A DNA stretch of 64,000 nt, taken from positions 2,501 to 66,500 of the forward strand of contig CAUYUJ010015738.1 of NCBI GenBank assembly GCA_963575745.1. Reading direction: 5' to 3'. Position 1 is the first letter of the stretch, and each line of letters opens with the position of its first letter. The stretch comes from Prorocentrum cordatum (lineage: Eukaryota > Sar > Dinophyceae > Prorocentrales > Prorocentraceae). Positions 51,135 through 61,927 of the stretch are shown here, piece by piece. Both the position numbers and the translations under genes were made by a program. Below the pieces are notes generated by a model that worked only from the letters and a program-made list of their open reading frames with translations, ran no database searches and was not told the origin of the DNA.

Positions 51135-52770
51135 GGCGACGGGCAAATGCAATACTGTGTGTATCGATCTTGATGTACCGTGCCGAGGGCTGTGCTGTGC
51201 AGCGCTGTGCTGAATTGCGAGGTGCCATGCCACGATTGTGCTCTATAGCGTTGCGGATCGAGTCCTCCTTTGCATCCGAGTCCTGACCGAACTGATCTGG
51301 ATCTTAAGCTCGAGCTGCCTGAGCACATAACTGGTAGCTGCCCCAGAGCTGATTGACAGGGGAACCTGCCAGGAGGACGCGCCGCGGAACGTCCCAAGGA
51401 ACGCGCCAGGCGACATGCCAGGGGACGTGCCATGGGGACGCACCGCGGGACGTGCCGAGGGGACGCGCTACGGAACATGCCAATGGACGTGCCACGGGAC
51501 GTGCCAGGGGACGCGCCGCGCGACGTGCCAGGGGGACTCGCCAAGGGACGCGCCACGGAACGTGCCAAGGAACGTGCCATGCTGCAATGCTGAATGTATC
51601 GATTTTGATGTACCGTGCCGAAGCCAGTGCTGTGCTGAGCCGTGCTGAACTGCGATGTGCCATGCCGCAATTGTGCTCTATAGTGATGTGGATCGAGTCC
51701 TCCGTTGCATCCGAGTCCTGACCGAACTGATCTGGATCTTAAGCTCGAGCTGCCTAAGCACATAGTAGCTGCCCCAGATATAAATTGACAGGGGAACATG
51801 ACAGGAGGACGCGTCGCGGAACGTCCCAAGGGACGCGCCAAGCGAGGTGCCAGGGGACGTGCCACGGGGACGCACCGCGGGACGTGCCGAAGGGACGCGC
51901 TACGGAACGTGCCAATGGATGTGCCACAGGACGTGCCAAGGCACACGCCGCGCGACGTGCCAAGGGGACTCGACACAGGACGCGCCACGGAACGTGTCAA
52001 AGAACGTGCCAAATTGCAATGCTGAATGTATCGATCTTAATGTACCGTGCCGAAGGCAATACTGTGCTGCGCTGTGCTGAACTCCGATGTGCCATGCCGC
52101 AATTGTGCTCTTTAGTGATGTGGATCGAGCCCTCCGTTGCATCCGAGTCCTGACCGAACTGATCTGGATCTTAAGCTCGAGCTGCCCTAGCACATAGTAA
52201 ATGCCCCAGAACTAATCGACAGGGGAGCATGCCAGGAGGACGCGCCGCGGAACGTCCCAAGGGACGCGCCAAACGAAGTGCCAGGGGACGTGCCACGGGG
52301 ACGCACCGCGGGACGTGCCGAGGGGACGCGCTACGGAACGTGCCAATGGACGTGCCACGGGACGTACCAGGGGACGCGCCGCGCGACGTGCCAGGGGGAC
52401 TCGCCACGGGACGCGCCACGGAACGTGCCAAGGAACGTGCCAGGTTGCAATGCTGAGTGAGTGTATCGATCTTGATGTACCGTGCCGAAGCCAGTGCTGT
52501 GCAGCGCTGTGCTGAATTGCGATGTGCCATGCCGCGTTTGTGCTTTATAGTGGTGTGAACCGAGTTCTCCGTTGCATCCGAGTCCTGACCGAACTGATCT
52601 GGATCTTATGATCGAGCTGCCTGAGCACATAGTCCACGTAGTAGCTGCCCCAGAGCTAATACTAATTGACAAGGGAACATGATAGGAAAACGCGCCGCTG
52701 AACGTTCCAAGGGACGCGCCAGGCGACGTGCCAGGGGACCAATGTTTTTCGCTACTAGTCGCAAGAGCGC
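51135..52770 (+). repeat. Tandem repeat, unit about 433 bp, four copies
   Basis: GTATCGAT(C/T)TTGATGTACCG begins at about 51161, 51596, 52028 and 52463 (spacings 435, 432, 435). Each unit has a conserved 190-bp part (with CATCCGAGTCCTGACCGAAC) and a 230-bp part made of 17-18-bp GGGACGTGCCA-type subunits. The array interrupts the higher-order satellite. Confidence 0.92.
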
Positions 52771-52919
52771 GCGGGGTATAACTACTGTGCATCGAAAATC
52801 CATCGGAATTTTGATATGTTGTGGCTCGCGCGGTATTATTCGGATTCGCACCACCAGCTCACCCTTAATCAACGCACGCGCACCGCACGGCATGGTTTGA
52901 CAGGGATGAGAAGGGGGGC

Positions 52920-54240
52920 GGATGCCAGCTCGCTTGGAACGGCATGAATACATGAGGAAAATGAACAAGGAGGCGAAATCACACGAAAACTGCAACGCGC
53001 GAGGCCGAATTGATAACCCCTGCGGGGGGGGGGCGGAGGTCGAATCAAATGTCTCCGGCGAGAAGGGAACTTACGCGCGGCAACCTACGTAATGCAATCT
53101 ACGCGGTGCAATTCGCGTTGCCGAACATGAAATTGTCGAGCCCACTGCTCGCGCAATCATCCCGCCCGCCCACCCGCAACTTGGTTTGCGACGCCCATGC
53201 GGAGGCGATTGCGATGAGTGCTTGGCGTTGGCTGGTGCACCTCTGCGGCCGCGTTGGCCCGCGTGTGCTCGCGCGCGCAGCGGCCAGCTAGTTAGGCGCG
53301 ACTGGCGCGGACGCGGCGGCGCTGACCAATCGGCGCCTCCCAGCGGGCATTTGACTGCGAGCCGGCGAATCGGGCGGGCGCGGTATCATGACGACGTCGA
53401 CATCGGTAGACGCGACGATGATAATAGCGATGCTGGCGACGATGCTGACAGCGACGACGGCGCGGCCAGTGACGGCGCGGATGCTGACCGCGCCGACGAC
53501 GACGACGGCGCCCTCGCGTCGGCGATGAAGGTTTTGGAAGGAGTTCGACATGCGGCGCGGCCAACGCGGCCGCGTGTTTTATTTGACGCGGATCGCGCCC
53601 CCCCCCCCGCCCCAGCGCGCGCGCAGGGGCGCTCGAATAATTTCGGCGTGTGGCGCCGCAAGTCCGTTTGGCATAAATCAATGACAACGATGGAAAACCT
53701 ATTGTGTTCTTCAGGATTCGCAGGGGCGCGCGCTCAAGCTCGTTTGAGAACTGACGCTGCGAAACCATGTGTAGTTGCATGGTTTTGGGACACTGGATTT
53801 TGAATCCCGCGCGAAGCCAAGGTGCTTGACGTATTTCGGCGCGCGCGACGATGCGCGCGCGTGCACTTCGTCCCATGTGTTTCCATGGGCTCTCGCGACG
53901 GCGCGCGCGCGAGGGCGCTCGGGCCATGTCGACGCGCGCGCGAAGCTCATTCGATAGCATGTTATGAACATGTAAAAAAGCAGAGTTTCCTTAAGAAGCC
54001 GCAAGGGCGCGCGCGCAAGTTTTTTTTTTCTGTTGTAAGTCCGCGTTGCGACACCAGGTGTTTTTTGTATGTTTTAAGACACTTGAGTTTGAAATCCGCA
54101 CGAAACCCAAGGTTTTTAAACCTTTCGGCATGCGCGCGCGCAGTTCGCCCATTTTTTCCCAGTGGCAAACAGATTCTTGAAAACTGATGACTGTTGATAA
54201 ACGAGTGCGCGCGCACGATACCTGTTGCAGGGGATGGGGG
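52920..54240 (+). repeat. Higher-order satellite, unit B
   Basis: Starts with GAATTGATAACCCC (53008), then the CGCAACTTGG block (53176), the acidic block (53400-53530) and two ~280-bp subunits beginning GCGAAACCATGTG (53757, 54046). It ends at a GATACCTGTTGCAGGGGATG junction. Confidence 0.85.
53186..53803 (+). CDS. Possible satellite-borne acidic ORF, unit B
   Basis: A 205-codon frame parallel to the one at 50430-51065: GGDCDECLALAGAPLRPRW, then RRDDDNSDAGDDADSDDG and ASAMKVLEGVRHAARPTRPR. Substitutions relative to unit A include many that keep Asp/Ala. This is an observation; function is not claimed. Confidence 0.2.
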   Translation: MRRPCGGDCDECLALAGAPLRPRWPACARARSGQLVRRDWRGRGGADQSAPPSGHLTASRRIGRARYHDDVDIGRRDDDNSDAGDDADSDDGAASDGADADRADDDDGALASAMKVLEGVRHAARPTRPRVLFDADRAPPPAPARAQGRSNNFGVWRRKSVWHKSMTTMENLLCSSGFAGARAQARLRTDAAKPCVVAWFWDTGF

Positions 54241-55360
54241 GGGGTGCGTGCGCCGGCCCCCCCTGCTAACGTCTCACCCAACCGCCCGCAACTTGGCTTG
54301 CAAAACCCACGCGGTGGCGATTGCGACGAGCGCGTGGCGTTGGCTGACGCACCCCCGCGGCCGCGCCAACCAAGCATGCGCGCGCAGCGGCCAGCTAGTT
54401 TGGCGCAACAGGCGCGGCCGCGGTGGCGCTGATCTCCGGGGGCGCCCCAGCGGACACTTCAGTTCGAGTGGCCGACTTGGGCGGGCGCGGCATCATGGCA
54501 AGGTCGACAACGGTTGACGCGCCGATGATAATAGCGAGGCCGATTGCGATGCTGCCAGCGACGACGGCGCGGCCAGCGCGGGCGCCGATGCCGATTGCGC
54601 CGGCGACGACGACGGCACACTCGCGTTGGCGATGGAGGTCTTGGAAAGAGTTCGACATGCGCGCGCGGCTGACATTCGAGAGTGGCCCGCGCGCTGTTAT
54701 TCGACGCTGATCGCGCCCCCCCCCGCGCGCGCGCGAGGGCGCGCGCGTGATTTCGGCGCGTGGCGCCAACGGCCCCTATGGCATAATTCCACGCGCATGT
54801 GGAAACACGCACGGTGTTCTCAAGGGCTCGCAAGAACGCGAGCGCGCTTTTTTGGAAACTAATGTTGCGAAACTATGAGTGGTCATGATTTTGGGCGCTC
54901 GGCTTTGAAAATTCCGCGGCAACTCAAGTGTTTGACGGGCGCCGGCACGCCGCGCGACGACGCGCGCGCGCTTCGCCATGTTTTTCTGCAACGGTCTCTC
55001 GCGACGGCGCGCGCGCATGGGCGTTCGAGCGATTTCGACGCGCGCGCGAAGCACGTTTGGTAGCATTTTCTGAAGATGATGAAGAAACCTTTGTTTCCCA
55101 CAAGAATTCGCGAAGCGCGCAAACTTGTTATGAAAATCCGCATTGCGAAACCACGTGCTTCTATATATCTTAGGGTGCTCGATTTTGAAATCCGCACGGA
55201 ACCGAAGGTGTTTGAACGCTGTCGGCACGCGCGCGCGACAACGCGCGCGCGCACTTCGTCATGTTTTTTCGGTTACAAAGGATTCTTGAAAACTGATGAT
55301 GTTTGATGCGCGGGCGCGCGCGCGTAATACTTTTTGCAAGGGGTTGCGGGGGGTTGGGGT
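54240..55360 (+). repeat. Higher-order satellite, unit C
   Basis: The CGCAACTTGGCTTGC block at 54287 lies 1112 bp after that of unit B. This unit lacks the GAATTGATAACCCC start, and has the acidic block (54510-54620) and two ~280-bp subunits (54868, 55143). Confidence 0.85.
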
Positions 55361-56660
55361 GGTGGGGGGGGGGGGGGCGGATGCCGGCCCCCCTGGGATG
55401 GCGTAGAATTCAGATCTCGGGTGGGCGATGGGGCAGAACCGGGTGCCAACTGCAACGCGCGAGGCTGAATTGCGAACCCCTGGGGGGGGTATAATCTAAT
55501 TTCAGTTAAGACATGAGAATCGATGTGGTTCAACTGATGTGTACAAACGAATTGACACATTCCATGTTCTTGCAAACGTTACACCCACCCACCCGCAACG
55601 TGGCTTGCGAAACTTACGCGGCGGCGATTGCGATGGTGCATCTCTGCGGCCAGGCCAACCCAAGCACGCGCGCGCAACGGCCAGCTAGTTTGACGCGACC
55701 GACGCGGCCGCGGTGGCGCTGACCGCTGGGCACACCCCAGCACTTCAGAGCGAGTCGGCGACCCGGGCGGGCGTGGTATCATGGTAACGTCGACAACGGT
55801 CGGCACGTTGATGATAGTAGCGGTGCTCATGACGATGTTGACGACAACGACGACGGCACGGCCAGTGACGGCGCCGATGCTGATCACGCCGACGACGATG
55901 ACGGCGTCCTCGCGTCGGTGATGAAGGTTGTTGGAACAACTTCCACGCGCGAGAGTGGCCCACATGGTATTATTGACATGGATCGTGCCCCCACAGCGCG
56001 CGCGCAGTGGCGCGCGCATGATTTCGGCATGCGGCCTGAGACGCTCGTTTGGCTGAGTGCCATGAACATGTTGAACAACCGATGGGATTCTTAAGAATTC
56101 GCCAGAGCGCGAGCGCTGGCTTTTTTGACAGCTGTTGTTGCGAAGCCATGTGTTGTTATCTGGTTTTGGGGCACTCGTGTTCGAATTCCTTACGACACTC
56201 AAGCTTTTTGATTGATTGCGGCATGCGCGCGCGACGACGCGCGCGCGTGCACCTCGTTTGATGTTTTGCAGGAGATTCTTGCGACGGCACGCGCGCGCTC
56301 GAGTGAATTCGACATGCGCGCGCGACCCCCGTTCGGTAGCATGTTATGATCTGTCCGTTTTCTTTTTTCTTTTGAAACAAACAAATCTTTTCTTAAGAAT
56401 TCGCCAGGTGGCGCGCGCATTCGTGCTGCAGAACCATATGTTGTTGCATTCGCGTTTTCTTTCGGAATCGAACATGTTTGAAGAATTGCGGCATGCGCGC
56501 GACGATGCGCGCGTGTGAACTTCGTCCCGTGTTTGTCGCGGGTGACGCCTGGAAACTGCTGGTAGTTGATAAACGAGTGCGCGCGCATGATATTTGTTTG
56601 CAGAACGTGGCGGGGGGGCGGCGGATACCGGGGTTCCTGAGATGGTCTGGATCCATGAGG
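55360..56660 (+). repeat. Higher-order satellite, unit D
   Basis: GCTGAATTGCGAACCCC at 55464, CGCAACGTGGCTTGC at 55596 (1308 bp after unit C), the acidic block (55800-55910) and two subunits (56138, 56425). A further GAGTTGATAACCCC at 56710 starts a fifth, truncated unit. Confidence 0.85.
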
Positions 56661-56878
56661 AAAGCGAACAAGGATGCATAGTCATAAGTAACCTACCATA
56701 TGCGAGGCTGAGTTGATAACCCCGGGTGTGGGGGTGGGGGTAGAATCTAATTTCTTTGAAAGGACGAGAATGTCTGCGACGGCGACGGCGGCGACGGGCG
56801 GCAACGCCCGCGGAAGCCGCCGCCCACCCCGAGATGGCAGGCCAAGTAGAGGCCCCTGTCTGCTAGCACTGTCTGGGG

Positions 56879-56879
<1 letters not shown>

Positions 56880-56942
<63 letters not shown>
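56880..56942. repeat. (TC)n dinucleotide
   Basis: About 60 bp of CT repeat near the 3' side of the non-LTR element. 56942-57250 has no supported gene. Confidence 0.95.
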
Positions 56943-56945
<3 letters not shown>

Positions 56946-57253
56946 CCCCAAGGAGCGGCCGCGGGCAGCCAGAGCCGCCCGCGGACGCCCGAACGCGCGC
57001 GCGAGGCCGCGCAGCCCTCACGGCTGCAGGCCTGGCACCAGGATGGCCCGCCCCAGCAGGCCGCAGGCGGCCACGCGCAAGCGCGCGGCCGATCAGGCCC
57101 TGGGCCCCAGCGAGGCTGCGCCCAGGAGGTGGCCTAGCGCGAGGCGCCCAGCCAGGAGGCACGCGGGTCTAGCAAGGATCCCGCCAGCATCCCGAGGCCA
57201 GGCTCATCCGAGCGGCCGCCCAGTATATGGGCCCTTGCCGCCCAGCAGTCGCC

Positions 57254-60200
57254 TCAAGTAGAGCCTCTTCTTCTTCTCTCCCGCCGTGGCCTGCGGCCCT
57301 GGGGGCAGGCTGCCGCCGCGCGCCGCAGGCCCTCGGCGCGGTCCACGCCCTTCAGCTGCGAACGCGCCCAGCACCTGCAGCAGAAGGCGTAAGGCCCCGC
57401 GATGCGCATGCCGTGCCCGTGGTGCACCTCGGGCAGCTGCACCTCCCCACGCGGAGCGCGGGGGCCTGCCACTCGCGCAGGGCTCCTCGAGCGGTGGGCC
57501 ACACGGGCCCCCTTGCGCGGCCCCCGGGCACCTCCACCGCACGCGCCAGGTTCGGTGGCCGCCGCGACCGCCGCCGCCACAGCGCAGGCCGCCGCCACAG
57601 GGAGGCCCTCCGCCCCTCGCGCAGCCGCAGCCTCGCCTTCCCCGTCATCCAGCCTGGGGCCGCCGTCCCCCTCGGCGGTGGCTTCGCCTCGAACGCCCTG
57701 AGCCGTCCCTGCCGGCTGCTGCTGCAGCATCTGCCCCGCTGCGGCCGCAGGCGGGGGCGGAGGCAACCCCGATGGCGCCGCATCGGGGTGCGGCAAGTCG
57801 TCCTCGCCGCCGCTGCCGCTGCCCAGGTCGCCAGGTCTCTGCCAGGCACCTGGCCACAGTCGCCGCAAGGCCTCGATCCCTCGGCTGCGGATGCCCTGGG
57901 GCCGCGGCAGCCCAGCCTGGCGGGGCGGCTGCTCGCTGGTGCCAGAGGGGCCCAGTCCAGGCAGGGGCCCCGAGAAGCCAGGCAGCCCAGGCAGGTTGAC
58001 CACTGCCTCTCCGATGACGTCCTCCATGGTGTGGCAGACCTCATCCAGCGTGGCCCACTGCATGACGGCGAAGTGCAGCCACTCCTCCACGGTCGCCATG
58101 TCCATCAGGTGCTCAGCCGTGAAGCGCCGCACGTCGGCCTTCATGAGCCAGGCTTGCCTGACCATTGCCTGCACCAGCGCCCTCAGGCCTATGGAGCCTG
58201 CAAGCCTGGTAGCCTCTTCCTTCGTCTCCTCCCCGCCTGGCCTGGCGAGCCAAGCGAGGGCATACTGCGCCGCCCAGGCAGTCCAGGAACTCCCCGCAGC
58301 CTCGGAGTCGCGCAGGTCGAACACCCAGCAGCTCGCGAAGGCCCTCAGCATGCAGCGCAGGGCCTCGAGGCCGAACACGGCGTCAGGCTCGGGGCTGCCG
58401 TTGCTCTCGGACTCGTTGTGTTCCAGAGGGTGGCTACGCCCAGGCGGAGAGCGGGACCTGCTGGCCGTTCGTCCCGCGCTGCGCCTGCGCCGCTGGGCGG
58501 GGGCAGCTTGCGGCCCCTCTGGCCGATGCGGTCCCTCTGCGGCGCTTCCTGGCCACGGTGGCGTCGGCTCCTGCGGCGCGGCTCGTCCTCCCCCAGGGCC
58601 ATGCTGCTGGCTGGGGCGCCCGCTCGGCGGGGACCTCGAGCCCCCTCGCCTCTGGGGTGCGCCGCCTTGCCGACTCCTGTCACCTCCTCTGCTAAGAACT
58701 CCTCCACCGGGCTCGAAGAAAGTGAAGTAGAGCGGCCCTCGCCGCCCCCCAGCATGCCGCGCGCTGCCACGGTCGCACAGGAAGGCCCGCGCCGCAGCGC
58801 GGTAGCAGCGCAGTCGTAGGAGTTTGATCTGCCTGTCTTCGCCCTCCAGTTGCAGCGCCTCGTCGATGTGGGACTCCCTGAACGGCCCGCCGTCCCGCCA
58901 GCCACGCTCGCAGAACTCCTCGGCCCGCCTCAGCCACTCCGCATTGCGCGTCTCGGCGCTGTTGTGCATACAGAAGCCTCGGTCGACTTCCTCGCCCAGC
59001 ATCCTGTACACGTACTCGACGCACTCCTCCATCCAGGACGCGTAGGCAAGGCTCTGGCCCATCAGATCAACGACCCAGGAGCTGGCCAGCAAGCCCAGGG
59101 CGGCCTCTAAAGGCCCCGACCGGTCCCACGCTTCGATGGCGTGGTGGTCGTTTCCCTCCCGCGGCCGCTCCAGGCCCACGCGCCGCCCAGTGCTGGCGAG
59201 CCCCCGTCCTGGGCCAGGGCGGGGCTCAGGCCGCCCTCCCCTCTGTGCCTGTGGCTGCCCCGCAGCTGCGGCGCCAGCAGTCCCTTCAGCAGGGGTGCCC
59301 TTGGCCGCCTCCAGCAGGTAGTTGACCGTCTGCTGCATCGTCCACTTCTGGCTCTGGCCCTGTGTAGCAGCGGCCGCTCCACTCATGGGCAGGAGCTCTT
59401 CCTCCTCCAGGCGCTCAGCCGCCTGCAGGCTTGCATTGACTGCAGCCGAGCTCGCCATAGGCCGACCCTGGCGGCAGCGGGCCCGCATCCTGCCCAGCTC
59501 CGTGGGCTGGCAAGGCCTGCAGTCCAGCAACTCCCTCGCCTTGGCCGCGTAGGCCTCGCGCCCACAGTGGACGCGCAGCACCCCGACTGAACTGGTGACC
59601 TGGTACTCGTGCCTCGTGAGGCTGAGCTTCGGGGCAGCTGGCCCCCTCCAGACCTGCCTGCGTTGGAGTTTGCCGTCCTCCCCGAGCGGCCTCCACAAGT
59701 CCAGCTGGCAGATCCGCGCCGCCGCCCACCACGGGCGCGTGGCCGTGTCCAGGGCCCGCTGGAGCTCCGCGTGCAGCGCCTCCGCCGTGTTGTTCGGCAG
59801 CCTGGTGACCGCGGCGCCGAGGTTGGCGAAGAAGTCCGCCCAGCAGTTCCCAAGCCAGTCCAGTGGGCGCAAGCCCTCGTCCAGCGCTTGCTGGAGGGCG
59901 CGGTGGGCAGGCACCCGCCGGAACCTCGGCGGCGGCCCACCTCGCTTCGCCACGGCCGCGTGAAGCTGTCTCCAGATGCTGGCATGCCTCGCTCTGGCCG
60001 ACTGCGCCGACGGGGACCAGCCATTGCCCTCCGTGACCAGGGGCTGCAGGTCGCTGACGATGACCTGAACGAGGCCAGCTTGCGCCAGCGGGGCCAGGCA
60101 CGCGTGCAGCTCCGCCCTCCCCACGGTCTGGCGTGGCCCAGGCAGAGGCCCGTAGGCCGCCTTGAGGGGGATCCCGTCAGGCCTGAGGGCCACGGCTGCC

Positions 60201-61927
60201 CGCCCACACCTGCGCGCCTCGGGGACTCTGGAGGCGTGTCCAGAGCCGTCCGTGTAGACCGCCGACGGCGACTCCTCCTGCGTGGCGCCCCACTCGATGA
60301 CCACGTTGTCCGACGGCGCGGGCGGCGGCAGCGCTGGCATCAGCGGCAAGCCGTGCGCCAGCGGCAGCTCGCTGTCCCCGATGGTCCACTTCTGTTCGGC
60401 TTCCTCCAGCTGGTGCCTCATCGCCACGATCGGCTTGCGGAACGGCCCCTCGTGCTCCAGCTCGTCGTCCCGCGGCGCCATGAGGGCAGGGCAGGCGCGC
60501 CACCTGTGCATCAGCGTGTCCTTGGCGCCCCCGCACGCCTGGCACAGGTCGGAGGCAGTGTAGCCGCGGGCATGCCTCCAGGCGTTGGCGAAGTGCCCCC
60601 CGGCCCACTCCGCCTGGATGGCCCCCAGCTCCGCCGCTGGCCGCGCCCAGCACGCAATGGCACGGATGGCCCTGGGCCAGATGGACTCGCCTTGGCCCTC
60701 TGGCAGGTGGGCCACCAGCCGCCTGCACTGCCGGCGCTGCATGCCCTCCACCTGCGCGTCCTTGATGTCCCGAGGGGCGACCCGCAGCATGGATAGCGTC
60801 TCGCCCAGGTCGGACTGCAGGGCCCACGCTGCTGTCATAGTCCAGCCGATGCGGCCGAGCGTGAGCCACGTGGCCCCAAGCGGGCCATGCGCCGTAGCCC
60901 AGGTCAGTGTGCCCGCTCGCATCGCCTCCGCCAGCTTACACCAGCCAGCGTTCAGGCTGGCCAGGGATCCTCGTCCCTCCCAGATGCGGCTGGCCAGGCG
61001 CATCACCAGCGGGATGGTGGCCGCATAGATGGGGTCGTAGTCCACCCTCCTCTGCAGCAGCATGACCGCAGCGGAGCCACAGCCCGCCTTGGCCCCTGCC
61101 GTGACCGCCGCCACCGTCCTCAGCTGTGCAAGTGGCCGATCCGCCAGGCCCGCCACCCCAGCTCCATGTCCAGCCGAGGGGGGCAGCCCCGTGGCGACCA
61201 GGGCAGTGGCACGCCCCCCCGCAGCCCGTCTGAGCATGGCCACTCGGCTGCGCCTGGCCGCGAGGGCCTGCAGACGGCGTTTCTCCTGCGTGCGGAGCAC
61301 CTTCCGCCCGTGGAGCTCGTGCCCCAGGTTGCGCACCCAGAACTTCTCCGCGAGGCCCGCTCTCTGCATGGAGTGCGCCAGCAGTCGCGACCTCCGCCTG
61401 GAGGACGCCAGGTAGCCTGACTTCTGCGGCTGCATGACCAGCCTGAGCTCCACCATGCTCGACGCGAAGCTTCTGAGAGCCTCCGCCAGGCTGTCGTCGG
61501 CCTCGCCCCGTGGGCCGCCCCAGTCCAGCGTGACGTCGTCCACCAGGCCGCACGGCGTCATTGATGGCGCAATGGTGTGCGCCCGCTGCAGCGCACGGAG
61601 CGCGAGCTCCAGCAGCAACGAGTGAGCACTACCGCACCCCGCGATGTTGCCTTGCCAAGCCACAAAGAGGTCCGACGTAATGTTGAACGCTGCCAGCGTT
61701 CGTGGCTGCCGATAGGAGCTCAGCAGCATCCACGCCAGTCCCATGGGGAATCCCAGTGCGCGGGCCTCCACCAGCTGCGCCTCGGGCGCCACCATCTCGT
61801 AGGCCTTCCAGAGGTCGAGGGCCACCTGGGCGGAGCCCCAGCCACCGAGGCGCGCCTGCTCCTTGGCCAGGTTCAGCTCGCACGCGGAGTCAGAGCTCGA
61901 TCGCCCAGGGCCCGTGCCCCAGACCAA
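57254..61927 (-). CDS. RT palm, zinc motif, RNase H and C-terminal extension of the LINE
   Basis: A 1557-codon open frame to TGA 57254. Rough residues: 36-46 ALDLWKAYEMV (motif A Asp), 128-131 LVDD (motif C), 460-480 CQACGGAKDTLMHRWRACP (Cys/His zinc motif), and 555-690 RNase H with VYTDGSGHAS, GRAELHAC, VIVSDLQPLV and WLGNCWADFFANL giving the D-E-D-D set. Beyond residue ~830 is an extension of over 700 residues with two related helical modules, LASSWVVDLMGQSLAYASWM and FASCWVFDLRDSEAAGSSWT. It ends with Arg/Gly-rich sequence and a final Cys group (YAFCCRCWARSQLKGVD). The first residues probably continue from the frame at 61890-62745. Confidence 0.8.
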   Translation of the reverse strand: MVWGTGPGRSSSDSACELNLAKEQARLGGWGSAQVALDLWKAYEMVAPEAQLVEARALGFPMGLAWMLLSSYRQPRTLAAFNITSDLFVAWQGNIAGCGSAHSLLLELALRALQRAHTIAPSMTPCGLVDDVTLDWGGPRGEADDSLAEALRSFASSMVELRLVMQPQKSGYLASSRRRSRLLAHSMQRAGLAEKFWVRNLGHELHGRKVLRTQEKRRLQALAARRSRVAMLRRAAGGRATALVATGLPPSAGHGAGVAGLADRPLAQLRTVAAVTAGAKAGCGSAAVMLLQRRVDYDPIYAATIPLVMRLASRIWEGRGSLASLNAGWCKLAEAMRAGTLTWATAHGPLGATWLTLGRIGWTMTAAWALQSDLGETLSMLRVAPRDIKDAQVEGMQRRQCRRLVAHLPEGQGESIWPRAIRAIACWARPAAELGAIQAEWAGGHFANAWRHARGYTASDLCQACGGAKDTLMHRWRACPALMAPRDDELEHEGPFRKPIVAMRHQLEEAEQKWTIGDSELPLAHGLPLMPALPPPAPSDNVVIEWGATQEESPSAVYTDGSGHASRVPEARRCGRAAVALRPDGIPLKAAYGPLPGPRQTVGRAELHACLAPLAQAGLVQVIVSDLQPLVTEGNGWSPSAQSARARHASIWRQLHAAVAKRGGPPPRFRRVPAHRALQQALDEGLRPLDWLGNCWADFFANLGAAVTRLPNNTAEALHAELQRALDTATRPWWAAARICQLDLWRPLGEDGKLQRRQVWRGPAAPKLSLTRHEYQVTSSVGVLRVHCGREAYAAKARELLDCRPCQPTELGRMRARCRQGRPMASSAAVNASLQAAERLEEEELLPMSGAAAATQGQSQKWTMQQTVNYLLEAAKGTPAEGTAGAAAAGQPQAQRGGRPEPRPGPGRGLASTGRRVGLERPREGNDHHAIEAWDRSGPLEAALGLLASSWVVDLMGQSLAYASWMEECVEYVYRMLGEEVDRGFCMHNSAETRNAEWLRRAEEFCERGWRDGGPFRESHIDEALQLEGEDRQIKLLRLRCYRAAARAFLCDRGSARHAGGRRGPLYFTFFEPGGGVLSRGGDRSRQGGAPQRRGGSRSPPSGRPSQQHGPGGGRAAPQEPTPPWPGSAAEGPHRPEGPQAAPAQRRRRSAGRTASRSRSPPGRSHPLEHNESESNGSPEPDAVFGLEALRCMLRAFASCWVFDLRDSEAAGSSWTAWAAQYALAWLARPGGEETKEEATRLAGSIGLRALVQAMVRQAWLMKADVRRFTAEHLMDMATVEEWLHFAVMQWATLDEVCHTMEDVIGEAVVNLPGLPGFSGPLPGLGPSGTSEQPPRQAGLPRPQGIRSRGIEALRRLWPGAWQRPGDLGSGSGGEDDLPHPDAAPSGLPPPPPAAAAGQMLQQQPAGTAQGVRGEATAEGDGGPRLDDGEGEAAAARGAEGLPVAAACAVAAAVAAATEPGACGGGARGPRKGARVAHRSRSPARVAGPRAPRGEVQLPEVHHGHGMRIAGPYAFCCRCWARSQLKGVDRAEGLRRAAAACPQGRRPRRERRRRGST

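Noticed and set aside
57227-58819. 530-codon plus-strand frame
   Set aside because: Antisense shadow of the LINE C-terminal extension, whose minus-strand frame continues directly from recognisable RT and RNase H.
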